Assembly (NCBI GenBank): GCA_037127315.1
Contig: JBBBDQ010001186.1
Coordinates: 4,040,001-4,104,000, forward strand
Origin: Ascarosepion bandense
Taxonomy: Eukaryota > Mollusca > Cephalopoda > Sepiida > Sepiidae
Direction: 5' to 3'
DNA: 64,000 nucleotides
Position 1 is the first letter of the stretch, and every line of letters starts with the position of its first letter. The notes beneath the pieces were generated by a model. The model searched no databases, was not told the DNA's origin, and saw nothing but the letters and a program-made list of their open reading frames with translations. Below, one piece after another: positions 20,127 through 30,484 of this stretch. The translations under genes were made by a program, and so were the position numbers.

Positions 20127-20170
<44 letters not shown>
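19834..20170. repeat. Palindrome with arms of about 100 bp bounded by (TA)n on both sides
   Basis: (TA)n tracts lie at 19837-19872 and 20130-20170. Between them, 19923-20129 is one large palindrome: GAACAGAATAAGTAAA and ACAGGTAGGAAAAAGTG on the left mirror CACTTTTCCTACCTG and TTTACTTATTCTGTTC on the right, with a loop of only about 10-20 bp. Each arm carries a hammerhead-type core. Such symmetry could arise from inverted insertion of two ribozyme repeats or from foldback. Confidence 0.88.
20051..20088 (+). ncRNA. Hammerhead ribozyme-like motif, gamma type
   Basis: The RNA reads AAUUU-CUGAAGA-A-GCUU-GUUA-AAGU-GAAACGUU-AGAUU. Helix I pairs AAUUU with AGAUU (5 pairs, one G-U). Helix II is 4 bp with one G-U. 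GAAA is intact, ACGU is self-complementary and the cleavage base would be U. The same one-base bulge after CUGANGA occurs in the beta type at 6159. The inverted copy at 19973-19997 (minus) keeps CUGAAGA and GAAAC but has a 2-nt insertion near the cleavage site. Confidence 0.55.
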
Positions 20171-20171
<1 letters not shown>

Positions 20172-20174
<3 letters not shown>

Positions 20175-20480
20175 ACAGAAATCAACGAATTTTAACGAAA
20201 CTTGGTTATAAGCAATCGACAATTTGAAATGAATTCTTTGAACAGTACTTTTTATCGATACTCGTATTTAAGTAGATATTCTGTTTTTAATGAAACAGTA
20301 TTATATATTTATTTCTACCGGCCTGATTATTTACGATAAATTTTTTATTACGAAAATGTGTGCAATTCGACAGGATTCGAACCTGCGACCCCTATCTATA
20401 TAAATAATGTTCAAACAATTCATTTCAAATTGTCGGTTGCTTATAACCAAGTTTCGCTAAAATTCGTTGATTTCCGTAAC
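20172..20480. repeat. Inverted repeat (74-bp arms) enclosing a tRNA 3' half
   Basis: Arms 20172-20245 and 20409-20480 are reverse complements (GTTACAGAAATCAACGAATT against AATTCGTTGATTTCCGTAAC). The loop holds, on the minus strand, GGGGTCGCAGGTTCGAATCC (20373-20392), the T-arm of a tRNA. A second copy without full symmetry is at 41935-42330. Confidence 0.85.
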
Positions 20481-20660
20481 ATGTTTGCATTTGTTGACAT
20501 TACGATACATTTCAGAGCAGATATGTTTGTTTACGATAGATCGAAAATTGTGTTATATAGGCTTGATAAAAACCTCATTTAGACTGGAGGTTATTCGTGG
20601 TCGAGAGGTCTAAGACGTTACCAGATCAAATGGTAGCTTCCCCTATATATGAGGGCAATA
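20481..20660 (+). mobile_element. tRNA-Leu-like element, truncated
   Basis: Continues the family of 41935-42330 (CATTTGTTGACATTACGATA, GAAAATTGTGTTATATAGGC) and enters the tRNA-like module at TTATTCGTGGTCGAGAGGTC. The module breaks off before the T-arm and ends in (GAATT)n-like repeats at about 20680. Confidence 0.75.
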
Positions 20661-20846
20661 CTTTGAATTGAATTGAATTGAATTAATCCGTTTGAATTGA
20701 CAGTTGCTGATGTGAGAATCTAACCTAAACCCCATTGCTTCCAGTAGAGAATAGTCTATTGACGAAGGGGTTGTCGATGCTTCCGTAAATTGTCCTTTTT
20801 TTTATAGGCAGAGGTGTTGGCCCTACGTAAACCTCTTTATCCTTCG

Positions 20847-21051
20847 GACGAGATAGACTGGTTGACAGCCAAGGCTATAGAAACGAATCTGTCCTGCTGT
20901 TTAATCCATAGCTGGAAGGAGAAAAGAAAGATTAATATCTTTCCCACGGGTATTTGCGCGTAAGTGAATGCAAGGAATTCAAGTGGAATTCGAACTCGGC
21001 TCCTCGATGTCTTCTTCCAAGTCGATATCCATTGCATCACAACGTACATTC
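20847..21051 (-). mobile_element. tRNA-type SINE, 3'-truncated
   Basis: The reverse complement starts GCGAATGTACGTTGTGATGC and carries the tRNA-like head and the body to GGTTGACAGCC...ACTGG. The hairpin end is absent. Confidence 0.85.
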
Positions 21052-21329
21052 GCTGATGTGAGAAATTTCTCTCTCAATCTGGTACGATGCCAAAAGTATG
21101 ATGCTCCCTTGAGGATCAAACTTCCTACAGCATTGAACTAACTTATAAATACTTTACGTCGGTGGAAACGAAACGGATCAGATAGTCATTTCTGCGGAGT
21201 TTGTCATAGCGATAATCGAATACTTCTATAGAAATGACCTGCGAAATTAATTAACCAGAAAGTATTCTATAGCGTGGTGCTCGAGAAAACTGATAACTAT
21301 TTTAGTTTGTTTTCAGACAATATGTATAT
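21052..21329. other. Unclassified spacer
   Basis: Nothing recognised. Confidence 0.4.
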
Positions 21330-21640
21330 TTACGCTCTCGCACCCTTGACTTTGGTAGAATGGTAGACTTTGAAAAAAAAACAAAAAAAACAGTAGCTAC
21401 TCTAGCATCTACGCATTCAGTAATGAATTAGAACACTCTCACTATTGGCGTATAAATACATGGTATATTACACGCTAAAAGGCTGCCTCCTGTTACTGAG
21501 CGCCCATAGCTCAGAGGTAGATTCGCCGAATGATGTGAGTTCGGTCCGGTTTCAATCCTGGTTAAAAGCAATCGGATATCTAAGCGTACTGTTGATCTGT
21601 GATACCGCGAAACAGGTCAGTCTGCGGATGACTATAATAT
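21330..21640 (+). mobile_element. tRNA-like/hammerhead SINE (family X), full length
   Basis: Starts at TTACGCTCTCGCACCC. Contains the tRNA-like module GCGCCCATAGCTCAGAGGTA (A box TAGCTCAGAGGTAGA) with the B box GGTTTCAATCC about 50 bp on, then the hammerhead at 21584-21627 and a (TA)n tail. About 170 bp of element lie upstream of the tRNA-like module, so the pol III boxes are internal rather than at the 5' end. Confidence 0.85.
21584..21627 (+). ncRNA. Hammerhead ribozyme (alpha type), mutated core
   Basis: GCGUA-CUGUUGA...GAAAC-AGGUCAGUC-UGCGG. It has one core substitution (CUGAUGA to CUGUUGA) and a weakened helix II (UCUGU/ACCGC). The GUC cleavage triplet is kept. It is probably inactive. 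Confidence 0.75.
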
Positions 21641-21657
21641 ATATATATATATATATA

Positions 21658-22231
21658 CAGTACTGTGCAAAAGTATTAGGACAAGCACTATTTTATCTTT
21701 TATGAGGCATATTGACAGAAAATAATTTAATTAAAGTAATTTTATTTGATTTACTCAACAAATGCTTTAAAAAGAAAAAAATACTTGTTACAAAATAAAT
21801 TTAATATTTAGCATAATAGCCTTTTGCTTTGATCACAGCTTTCATTCTGTCAGGCCATTGACGTCACAAGCTTCTTCAATGTATCTAAGTGGTATTTCCT
21901 GCCAAGCAGCTTGTATTTGTTCCCAATGTGTGTCTTTCATAGTAACATTAGATTTATCATTTTTTTATCCAAAATATCCCATAGATGGGGCCAATTCAAA
22001 TTTCGAAGCTTTCCTTCCTCTTCTTTTTTGTTAAATAATTCTTACAAAGGTTTGCTTTTCACCCTGTATTTGAATTTCAGTGACGTTTTTAGGAAAGTCA
22101 TCTCTGTTCTAATATTTTTGCACACTACCGGTAGTGCGCAAAAAGTGTTAAGACAGGGGTCATTTCAAACTTTATTTTGATGCCTCATAAAAGATAAAAT
22201 AGTTCTTGTCCTAATACTCTTGCACAGTACT
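21658..22231. mobile_element. Tc1-like deletion derivative with intact inverted ends
   Basis: It begins CAGTACTGTGCAAAAGTATT and ends in the reverse complement AATACTCTTGCACAGTACT. The inverted ends extend over about 50 bp (to ATCTTTTATGAGGCAT/ATGCCTCATAAAAGAT) and are flanked by TA in a (TA)n tract. Inside, the minus strand keeps the Tc1 C-terminus (WPHLWDIL, HWEQIQAAWQEIPLRYIEEA, AVIKAKGYYAKY) with frameshifts. Catalytic domains are deleted, so it would need transposase in trans. Confidence 0.9.
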
Positions 22232-22434
22232 ATATATATATATATATTTGCGTTGATTTTATATAGTCGTGTAAGAAATAAATTCAGCTGCTGACGCATA
22301 AGCATTATTAAAATTGGAATTTTTATAATAAAATATTTTCGATAAATGTTTTTTAATCGTTTTCATGAGATTAAAAAAAAAATCCCTTGTGTCAGAAGAT
22401 CGTAAAAAGTGGAAGTGGAAAGAAGGCAACCACA

Positions 22435-22436
<2 letters not shown>
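22232..22436. other. Unclassified spacer
   Basis: Nothing recognised. Confidence 0.4.
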
Positions 22437-22487
<51 letters not shown>

Positions 22488-22764
22488 ATAAGAGAGAGAG
22501 AGAGAGGCGGAAAGAAGTTAATGAAAAAATAGTTTGAAATTATCCGAACGAAAAGAAAGACTACTTGACACCGAGTCATTAGCAATATAGTGTATTTCAT
22601 TTCAATATAAAATTTTAAAAAAAAAGGTTCATAAAACGAAACAACAAATAAAATTGTCTCTTTTGTTCTGTAGGTTCTGTCAAAGATGACTTGCATTTTG
22701 TTTCCGTCGCCATTTTTTTTCTCAGTATTATGAATTGATTAATTCGGCTATTGTCAGCTTTTGA

Positions 22765-22817
<53 letters not shown>
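22437..22817. repeat. (GA)n at 22437-22506 and (CT)n at 22769-22817, an inverted pair
   Basis: Two long dinucleotide tracts of the same type lie in opposite orientation, about 260 bp apart. A transcript across both could form a GA:CU duplex of around 45 bp. Confidence 0.95.
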
Positions 22818-22819
<2 letters not shown>

Positions 22820-23099
22820 ACGGCTCTTCAGAAACGCAGTCATATTTGCCCTCCCAATTGTGGCTTGTTTATCACCATTACAAGCTTTGATCTCACGGAT
22901 AGGTTTTTACTGATTCTGTTTCTGTATTTTATCTGTTTTCTTTAGGCATTTTCTTATTTTCCTAATATTTGCTCTCACTTCTTTCAAACTTCTTTCTTTC
23001 TTTTGTCTTTCTGTCTAATTTACTTTCTTCTTTTCTCTTTCTTTCTCTTTCAGCCTATTTGTTTTCGAAATTTTTTCTTTTTGACTCTTTCTCTCTAAT
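22818..23099. other. Unclassified pyrimidine-rich DNA
   Basis: T- and CTTT-rich; no homology recognised. Confidence 0.4.
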
Positions 23100-23262
23100 A
23101 GGATGTCCGTTTTGGTGCAGCGGATATCGACTCGAAACGTGAAATCGGGGAGCCGAGTTCAAAATCCAGTTGAATTCCTTGCATTCACTTATGCGCAAAT
23201 ACCCTTGGGAAAAGTATTAATCCGTCCCTTTCCTCCAGTTATGGGTTAAATAACAGGGTAGG
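23100..23262 (+). mobile_element. tRNA-type SINE, 3'-truncated
   Basis: The head CCGTTTTGGTGCAGCGGATA, body GAGCCGAGTTC to CCAGTTATGGGTTAAATAAC. It stops at ACAGGGTAGGA where a different repeat begins. Confidence 0.85.
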
Positions 23263-23732
23263 ACTTGGGGACCCTGCCCTTAAAAAAAACAGAAAACAAA
23301 AAAACAAATCCCAATGAATCTTGATACCCGAAAAGAAAATAAGTATTACTAGACGCAAAACTTATATAAAAACAACAATAAATTGTTGAAAGAAAAAGGT
23401 ATTACCAGGAATAAATAAATAAAATTTAGTTGGCAATAAATACCCACCGAGATTGATATACCATAAAATCAAAACAAACAACGAAATAATGATACCATCA
23501 TTTTCGCATTATTCAATAGACTTTTATACTTACAGCAGTGGATTGGAAATTAAATTTTGATTTAAAAAATCGTGGCATTGCAAGTCGCTGAACACTAACT
23601 AATAATTTCTCAGCCAGTTTCTCAACAAATTAATTAGATAATTAGTGTCGAGGTGTTAAGTTGGAGGGCCTGACAAAACTTCTTTGAGAGCCGGATGTGG
23701 AACGGGGTCGGGGTTTACCGACCCCTGCCCTA
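23255..23732. mobile_element. Possible hAT-like MITE
   Basis: The right end GGGGTCGGGGTTTACCGACC+CCTG is a GC-rich hairpin end of the type seen in hAT-related MITEs. The left side CAGGGTAGGACTTGGGGACC is a poor inverted match. Internal TGAGAGCCGGATGTGG also recalls hAT terminal regions. No transposase and no clear 8-bp target duplication were found. Confidence 0.35.
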
Positions 23733-24480
23733 AGATCACACACATTTTACGTAGATAAAGCTCTTTCTTAAAGTATAGGCTGTACTTGTGAGTACATTTT
23801 TTATATTTCTTTAAAGCTTAGGCTACCAGGAAACATTTCAACGTGTTTAATAGAATATTTTCCAATTAAACCGAGGGCTCTAGTTATATTTAGAATTATG
23901 GATGTCCGAAGGTGCCACATTTTTTAGATTTTCACTTCAGCAACCTTGTATTTTGATCGTTTTTTAAAGATACATTATAATCTGCAGCGACTTTCATGTC
24001 AGTTAAATGCGCAATCTGTTTTGTGATTTCTGATCACGATTTCTTGGAGGTTAGTTTTGATTGTTCTATCTGTGTGTATTATTAAGTCCCATAAAATTGT
24101 TACATGAGCTATATCTGTAACCGTATCAGGTTGATGTTTATACCAATTTATTGAAATTTCCTTTCAGTAAAAGTTACAGACTTTTCAGTACAGATATTGG
24201 CTTACAGTAATGTGGAGATTTATATTTTGTGTGTACGGTGCAAAATGATGAAAGATGGTTGATTGTTTCACAGAATTTGTATTTTGCGCTAACATGATTT
24301 TTTCAATATATGTCCTTGGTAATTTCTAATTAACAAGTATAGGTCTTGTGCAGCAATAATACAACCTTCGGTTTCAGCTTTTAACCCTGCAATAGGTAAC
24401 CACTGATGGCTACGGGGATTGTCTATATCAGGTTGTTTGCTAGGGTCAGCCTATTAATCATCAGCATAATCTCCTAGAAA
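23733..24480 (-). mobile_element. Non-LTR retrotransposon C-terminal domain fossil
   Basis: Minus-strand translation gives LPIAGLKAETEGCIIAAQDL, then, after a decayed zinc-finger region, HQPDTVTDIAHVTILWDLII, HTDRTIKTNLQEIVIRNHK and a broken continuation. It parallels the domain at 4480-5000 and shows that the same LINE type inserted at least twice. Stops and frameshifts throughout. Confidence 0.7.
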
Positions 24481-25045
24481 GCGATTGTGAATAAGCTACT
24501 TTTTCGTTCATTAGAGTTCTAACCTTACTGGGTACATTATTACTGTCCCCTGTACCATAAGCCGTACTTCATCCAATAAAATATTGACACAAACTGTCCA
24601 GTAATCCGTCTCAGATATTTCTTTGGTTTGCGATAATATCTGGAAAAATTCCATGTATATGTCATCTTTATTTATTTTTCATGAAAAAAATCAGATGCAT
24701 TTGGAGAAACCATACAGATCCTGATTAAATATTACATACGGAAGAGAACATGTCTCCCCGCTAGATAATCTGGCAAATCCTATCGTACATAAACAATCTT
24801 ATATTTACACCGAGACAATATAACAGACAAGAAGTTGCTCTTGTGTTTGCCTGTTGATACAAGGCCAGGATTCATAAATTTTAAATAGCTACTCGTTCTA
24901 CACAACAATTATTTATATGTTATATTTGCCCAGACTGAGACTTGAATCAGCCCGAACATGAACTGTTAATCAGTTAAAATTTGTAATTTACGAAGTTCAG
25001 GACATAAAACCAAGCTGAGAGCAGTTTTTACAATCCTACAAATTG
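24481..25045. other. Unclassified A/T-rich DNA
   Basis: Nothing recognised. Confidence 0.5.
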
Positions 25046-25260
25046 TGAATTAGTTGCATTCACTTATGCGCAAATAACCTTGGCAAAGAAATGAATCCGT
25101 CGCTTTTCCCTCCAGCTATGGGTTAAATAGCAGGACAGATTTGATTCTGTAGACTTGGTTGGCAACCAGTCTACCTCAGAAAGTAATAGCAACCAACTGC
25201 TGGAAAATCTTCTGCACACCCAGTCATGTCTCTTTCGAGACATGATTACCTAAGCGTGAC
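25046..25260 (+). mobile_element. tRNA-type SINE, 5'-truncated
   Basis: Begins at TGCATTCACTTATGCGCAAA and continues through the body to the CATGTCTC-TTTC-GAGACATG hairpin. Confidence 0.87.
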
Positions 25261-25812
25261 TGAGAAAGTAGGAGGATATATATTTTATAAACAACTTGCA
25301 AAATCCTGGCTTTTTATTTTGGTTTGTTCATCAGCTACGAGGCAGGTAACTTCTTCGTTGGGACGCTGCACAGCAGATCACCTAACAAGTTCTCTTTACA
25401 TGTATAACTTAGGGTGTCTTATAGTAAACAAACCTAGCAAAGCCCATCCCTCTCCAGATCAAATCACAACCGACGTCCTCCAATTTGATAGGTTGACTTA
25501 TTCATGGACACGTGTTCGTTGATTCCATTGAGGAAACAATCGGCCATGGACGCTGACTTTAGTCGAAAAAACCTCCGCGCAGCGATACCGTTTCATCACC
25601 CGCATCCATAGCTATGGCGCCCATTTGCATTTGATGGCCGTTGACCCTACAATGTTCACTTGCCCTTTGATAGGTTTATATTTTAAACCTGTTGAATGTC
25701 CAGTTTCCTTCCTCACCAGAAAAGCATTGTGGGGGAATTGGTTTAGTCATTGATGGCCCGAAAATAAGGAAAGTAGTGTTGGGTTACATGGTACCCATAA
25801 CACTCGTAGTGG
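25261..25812. other. Unclassified DNA
   Basis: A 98-codon open frame starts in the SINE end (25226-25522) and has no recognisable domain. Nothing else is identified. Confidence 0.4.
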
Positions 25813-26560
25813 GACCTTTTTTTTTTCTTTTTTTATAATCATATCACCTCAAGCAAGGCAGTTTACTGACACTGGTGCGTAGCGAGTTACATAGGAGGAA
25901 TGCTATGAGAAAGTGTGACAGGTTATAGAGGGTGTCAGGAAGTGGGCAAGAGAAGGATGAGAATACTGATGAGAGTGGTGTGGATGGAGAAAGGAGCATG
26001 AAAGAGAGGATGCATGTTAGGGATATAGGAGAGACGATTGACTTTACATTTAAATTCTTGGAGATTGTAGCTGTCGGGGAAGCAAGTAAACGGAAGAGAA
26101 TTCTACAGGCGGGGAGTGCGAGAAAAGAAGCTGTTGAAGTAGAATTTGCGTTTACATTTTATTGGTCTCACAGTAAAAGGGTGGGACCTAGTTGCTAATC
26201 TTGTGGCTCAAGTAAATTCATATATAGGGGGCACCAGTGAGCTAAGTTCATCGGAGAAAAAGCCGTGGAAGTATTTGTAGAAGAGACACAGGAAATCCAC
26301 ATTGCGCCGGTGAGAAAGTGATTATATCCGAGCTGCCAAGTCAGGATCGATCACATTACAGATTCTCCGTTGGATTTTGTCAAGGACCCCTAGGTTGATA
26401 GAAGGAACACCAGACCAAGTATGGAAGCAGTATTCAATGCACGGGCGGATGGTAGATTTATATATGTGCTGGATTGTTTCAGACGGGAAAAACCTCCTAC
26501 CCTACACAGAGAACCGACTTTCTTAGCAGCGGATTTAGCTATGGATCTGACATAAAAAGT
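25813..26560 (-). mobile_element. W-family LINE: connection, C-terminus and 3' tail
   Basis: The minus strand from 26560 carries KSAAKKVGSLCRVG, an INLPSVH/IEYCFHTWSG-type block, SSDLAAQ, SHRRNVDFLCLFYKYFHGFF, YEFT-AT-LATRSHPFTV and LWNSLP-like remains. Then come the 3' UTR (CCTATAACCTGTCACACTTT) and the tail ending GCCTTGCTTGAGGTGATATG. It is longer than 7585-8191 at the 5' side. Several frameshifts. Confidence 0.87.
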
Positions 26561-26729
26561 AGTTTACGAAGTTTCACCCGGTGTAAATGTAAATGAGTTA
26601 TAATAGGTGGAAACAGTTTACGTTCTATCATTATTTCATGTAAGAAAAAGATTCACTGAAAATCAGCCTTCAAGATCCTATTTTCCGTGCTGGATTTCTA
26701 GACTTCTGGAACCATTTTAGTTTAATTTA

Positions 26730-26769
<40 letters not shown>

Positions 26770-26809
26770 TTAGTTTATTTTAATTTTCCTATTTTTTTTT
26801 TTGACACCT
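26561..26809. other. Spacer with an (ATT)n tract at 26733-26769
   Basis: Only the ATT microsatellite is identifiable. Confidence 0.6.
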
Positions 26810-27545
26810 ACTAGCAGTATAGCCCGGCGGGTGTAATTGAAAACTTTAAAACTAATCCATGGTCCTGGAGCTCAGACTCTTTGGACGTTGGCACGAAAGA
26901 CTAAAAAGCAATAGTTGTTTCCAGTTAAAGCAAAACCGTAGACTGAAAGAAAAATGAATGGGTGTAATTCAAATTTTGATTTCCTGCTATCGATATCAAA
27001 TAAATCTTTTTCGTCGTAAACTGAATTGTCAAGGCTAAATAAGTCCTCTGAGTAAATGGTATCATGGCTGAGACTAAGAACTACAATTATACCTACTTAG
27101 AGCCAAACCAGAAGCAAAATCTAAAATAAAAGGGCTGAAAAAATACAGACATATAGGCAGATAAACAGACACACACACAAACATCTTGCATTTTATATAT
27201 ATATATATATTATCGGTTTTCTGCACTATTGTAAGAACTGCAACCTGGAAACTTCTGAATATCGTTTCTTATGTCTTTGACTATGAGTGTATTAAATTTT
27301 ATTAAAATCGGACCACTCCTTCTATAATCCGATTTTTTCGATTATCGATTTTTGAAATTTATCGGGGGTACCTCGACACAAAACCTAGCTAAGAACACTC
27401 GCAGACGCTTATAGTACAATTGTGTAAATTTTCAAGAAAATCGGTTCAGCCGTTTTGGAGTCTATAGGTAACGGACACACACAGACACACACACATAGAC
27501 ACACACGCACACAAACAAGGTTCAATTTATAAATAAGTTTAGATA
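26810..27545 (+). mobile_element. Dispersed repeat Z, copy 1 (full length)
   Basis: Begins ACTAGCAGTATAGCCCGGCG and ends TTATAAATAAGTTTAG. Internal blocks GTCCTGGAGCTCAGACTCTT, GACCACTCCTTCTATAATCC, TCGGTTCAGCCGTTTTGGAG and a (CA)-rich end are shared with 51069-51800 and, for the first half, 37770-38165. No coding capacity. The 3' part resembles non-autonomous LINE or Helitron ends; class not determined. Confidence 0.85.
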
Positions 27546-28081
27546 TATCCCTGGAGGGTCTCGGGAGCGCAGTAGGCTGCGCGGCACTCTCATAATCAAA
27601 CACATGGATGTGATAAGATATCTGATGTCCGTGATTTCATTCCTCACTGAGGTACCAAAGCAACACTCTGTTTTTTTGTCTAACCTAACATCTTGTAAAG
27701 AGAACGCATGATAGAAGGAACCAGATACTTTGTGGAGTGATAGTCTGAGCTGAAAATCTTGCGAAAATCTTTACCGGTGAATCATGTATGCATAAACCTG
27801 AACAAAATTAAGTACGAAATCTCCACAAACATTCTTAAATACCCATAATAGATAACAGAAGCGATTGGTTATTCCAATAGCTTTCCATACTTAATACTTC
27901 TTGTCCCCACTCTCGCGTGATACTGTGTGAAGACACAAGCTGTAGTGCGATTTTCGCTTCCAGTACGAGCGCACGCGCGCACGTGCTTGTCGTTGCTTTG
28001 AAAATCTTCCATGCAAACAAAACAGACAACTACTGTTATCGTTTGTCCGCGAACTTTTGAATACACTCAATATAATTGTCA
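27546..28081. other. Unclassified DNA
   Basis: Overlapping minus-strand frames near 27840-28080 are shadows in three phases with no domain. Confidence 0.4.
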
Positions 28082-28117
28082 TCTTTGATAATGGCTGATG
28101 TAGGCCGAAAGCTCAGA
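28082..28117 (+). ncRNA. Degenerate hammerhead-like motif, delta type
   Basis: UCU-UUGAUAA-U-GGCU-GAUGU-AGGCC-GAAAGCUC-AGA. Helix I UCU/AGA and helix II (GGCU/AGGCC) match the copy at 34335, and AGCU is self-complementary before a cleavable C. The CUGANGA block has decayed to UUGAUAA. AAUAAA follows at 28126. Confidence 0.4.
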
Positions 28118-28242
28118 AAGGATTAAATAAAGAAAACATGTATCAATATTGTGATTTTTCTTTCTTCTTTCAACGATAATGCTATTAAGTTTATCAGAGA
28201 ATATGAAAAGAATTTACACAAAATGAATCAACAAAACTTTTT

Positions 28243-28284
<42 letters not shown>

Positions 28285-28439
28285 GACAGACACGTTATTT
28301 CATGGTGAATCGGATGTGTGGGCCTATTTCAGGCGAACCATCGTCAGCTTCTGTCTTTATTTTACAAAGGATTTTACACACTGTAAAATCTTTTGTAAAA
28401 TAGATACTCCCTTAGATTCTTCTATACCCACACTACATG

Positions 28440-28500
<61 letters not shown>
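28243..28500. repeat. (TA)n tracts flanking a perfect-type hairpin
   Basis: (TA)n lies at 28243-28276 and 28443-28477 (then GA repeats to 28500). Between them, TTTTACAAAGGATTTTACA is mirrored by TGTAAAATCTTTTGTAAAA around CAC (28360-28400). At 28320-28350 the minus strand has CUGACGA-UGGUUCGCCU-GAAA, a possible further hammerhead core with a very short helix II. Confidence 0.8.
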
Positions 28501-29777
28501 CGAGAGCTTGAACTGAAGACTCAGTAAGTATCCAAAGCGAAAGACTCATTGAGACGGGAAAAAACTCGGGGTCTGGATGGTGATAAAACGATACTTGTTT
28601 GTCGTTTGAAGTACTGAATATAAGAAGTTAGTTACAGAGTTGTAAATGACGTACAAAAAAAAACCTTGGCTATTCACGAAAATAGATATTTATATGCGGA
28701 GTCCTTTTCTAAAAAAAAAAGAAGGTTTCTTGCTCCGCGTTTTATTAAAATGAAAAGATCCTTGAGCATCTAATGAATTTCTGTTTTCTGAAATTGAAAC
28801 CAATAAAAAGATGATTACAGATAGGATACTTTTTCGTTCCTGTTTTTTTTTCTTCTATTTTCCCCCCTTTTATTCAATGCATCAGCGCCAAACTACTGCA
28901 AGGGGCATTAATTTTGAATGCTTTTAAAACCTAATATCCTGATATGAAACCTCCTCTTTAGTTCCAATATAATACCACTGTATTTTTTTTTAAACTTATT
29001 CGCTGCTACATTATACATAGCTCGGCTGACGTCGTTTCTACACGGTCACGTGACATTTTCGCCCGCCTTTTCTCTGGCTGTCTTATGGAAAACCGGAATG
29101 TAAATCTAGAACATCTTTAAATTATTTTATATTTTGTTTTAGCCTATTTTAGTTGTGAGTAATCCTACTTACCATATTTTTATGACGCTGTCCATATTAG
29201 GCAAGGTCGAATAATAGATTGCAACTTAGACTGAAGCATCGAGAGAGCCGAGTTCAATATTTCTAGTTGTTACGTGTTAAAAGATGAAACAAAAGAAGAC
29301 AAATAATTGATCAAAACACAGAGCCTAATCACAAACAATTTTTTAATTTACGATAACAAAAAATAAAAATATATTACAAATATACAATTTTTGTTGCATT
29401 CAAAACAAGAAACATAGCGTTTACTACTGGCGAGTGTTACGAGGAGAGAAGGGGAAGCTAAGGAGTCAAGTATCTTTATCCAGTTAAGCTAGCGAAGTAG
29501 TCTAAGTGCTATATTTTTTGGAGATCCTCAAATGTGTATATAAAGAATAATTATTAGTTTGGTCAATGAAAGAGTCAAAAATATCTATTTACCCATATAG
29601 TTCCATGAGGTTCTATTTCAGGTTTTAGTTGGTCGGCAACGTTTTTAGAGATTCTTTCGTATGGATATACAAATCTTTGAATCAAAGCCGGAGTTGATAA
29701 ATTCAGCAAATCCTTTTAATAACTAATTACTCTCTTCCCAAAACCTATTTTTATCCGGGCTAACATCTAATTTGCAT
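28501..29777. other. Unclassified A/T-rich DNA
   Basis: No homology recognised. A CRE-like TGACGTC and an E-box CACGTG occur near 29026-29051, which by themselves mean little. Confidence 0.45.
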
Positions 29778-29850
29778 ATTTCTAGAATCCTTTCGAATTA
29801 TCTAGATCTTTCCCGAATTTTCTGGAATGATCTAGAATCTTCCAAACGTT
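29778..29850. promoter_or_regulatory. Heat-shock-element-like cluster
   Basis: TTCccGAAttTTCtgGAA at 29810-29827 is a perfect run of four alternating heat-shock factor pentamers (nGAAn/nTTCn). Flanking TTCTAGAA, TTTCGAA, CTAGAATCTTC and ACGTTC add more half-sites within about 70 bp. No gene follows. It could belong to an unrecognised retroelement promoter. Confidence 0.45.
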
Positions 29851-29958
29851 CTATTTCTAATTTCTCTACTTAACAACTATTTCATGAATTAAAACGTTTT
29901 TATAATAACAAGTAGGACTCAGTAAAATCCCTTACTATAGATTTTAAAACATTATTGA

Positions 29959-29962
<4 letters not shown>

Positions 29963-30005
<43 letters not shown>
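29963..30005. repeat. (TA)n microsatellite
   Basis: Pure TA run. Confidence 0.97.
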
Positions 30006-30009
<4 letters not shown>

Positions 30010-30134
30010 GCATCCTCGTAACATAGTCGAGTTCTTTATATTTACTTACGTGCTAATTTGTTTTTATTTTGATTTATTCAGGCATTCATTTATTTTAAGG
30101 TTGATATTAAACAACACATTCGATGTACATATGG

Positions 30135-30246
30135 GCACCTCGACGTGGTGCAGTGGTTAGCAAGATTGTCTCTTAAGAGTGAGTAGTGAGTTCGATCCTT
30201 ACTACGTGCCACATAATTTCTAACTCGTGTCACTTATAAGCCACCG
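30135..30246 (+). mobile_element. Second tRNA-derived SINE type
   Basis: The head is CACCTCGACGTGGTGCAGTG+GTTAGCA with the B box GAGTTCGATCC at 30189 and CTACGTGCCA, a tRNA-like cloverleaf with a long variable region. The related head at 62558 shares CCCGACGTGG...TGGTTAGCA. The SINE is interrupted at 30247 by another repeat flanked by a 22-bp duplication. Confidence 0.7.
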
Positions 30247-30400
30247 CAGAATGTGCCCTGTGGTTCCTCTACCCGCAGAATGCATCCTGCCCCCCCCCAA
30301 CATCCTGAACCCACAACAAATGGTACTTTTAACAAAATAACATACTCTCGGAACGAAGATATTCCGTGATCACGAAAAAACGGAAGAAATCGCGGAATTG
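30247..30400 (+). mobile_element. Repeat module J, copy 1, with a 22-bp target-site duplication
   Basis: The 22 bp beginning ACTCGTGTCACTTATAAGCC occur at 30225-30246 and again at 30401-30422, bracketing this module. The module has CGCAGAATGTGCCCTGTGG, a C-run, GAACCCACAA, AACATACTCTCGGAACGAAG and ends GAAATCGCGGAATTG. Longer copies lie at 31318 and 31830. The long duplication suits LINE-machinery retroposition. Confidence 0.85.
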
Positions 30401-30484
30401 ACTCGTGTCACTTATAAGCCACACTTAGAAAATGTGCATGTATATCACCAGAACATTCGTGATTACATTTTTGACCTTGTAATA

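Noticed and set aside
22751..22945. Short frame with Leu-Ser repeats
   Set aside because: Translation of a (CT)n tract.
29270..29460. LTR retrotransposon boundary (TGTTACG next to a purine-rich tract; similar TGTTAC starts at 5460 and 47880)
   Set aside because: No paired LTR, primer-binding site or gag/pol coding was found nearby.
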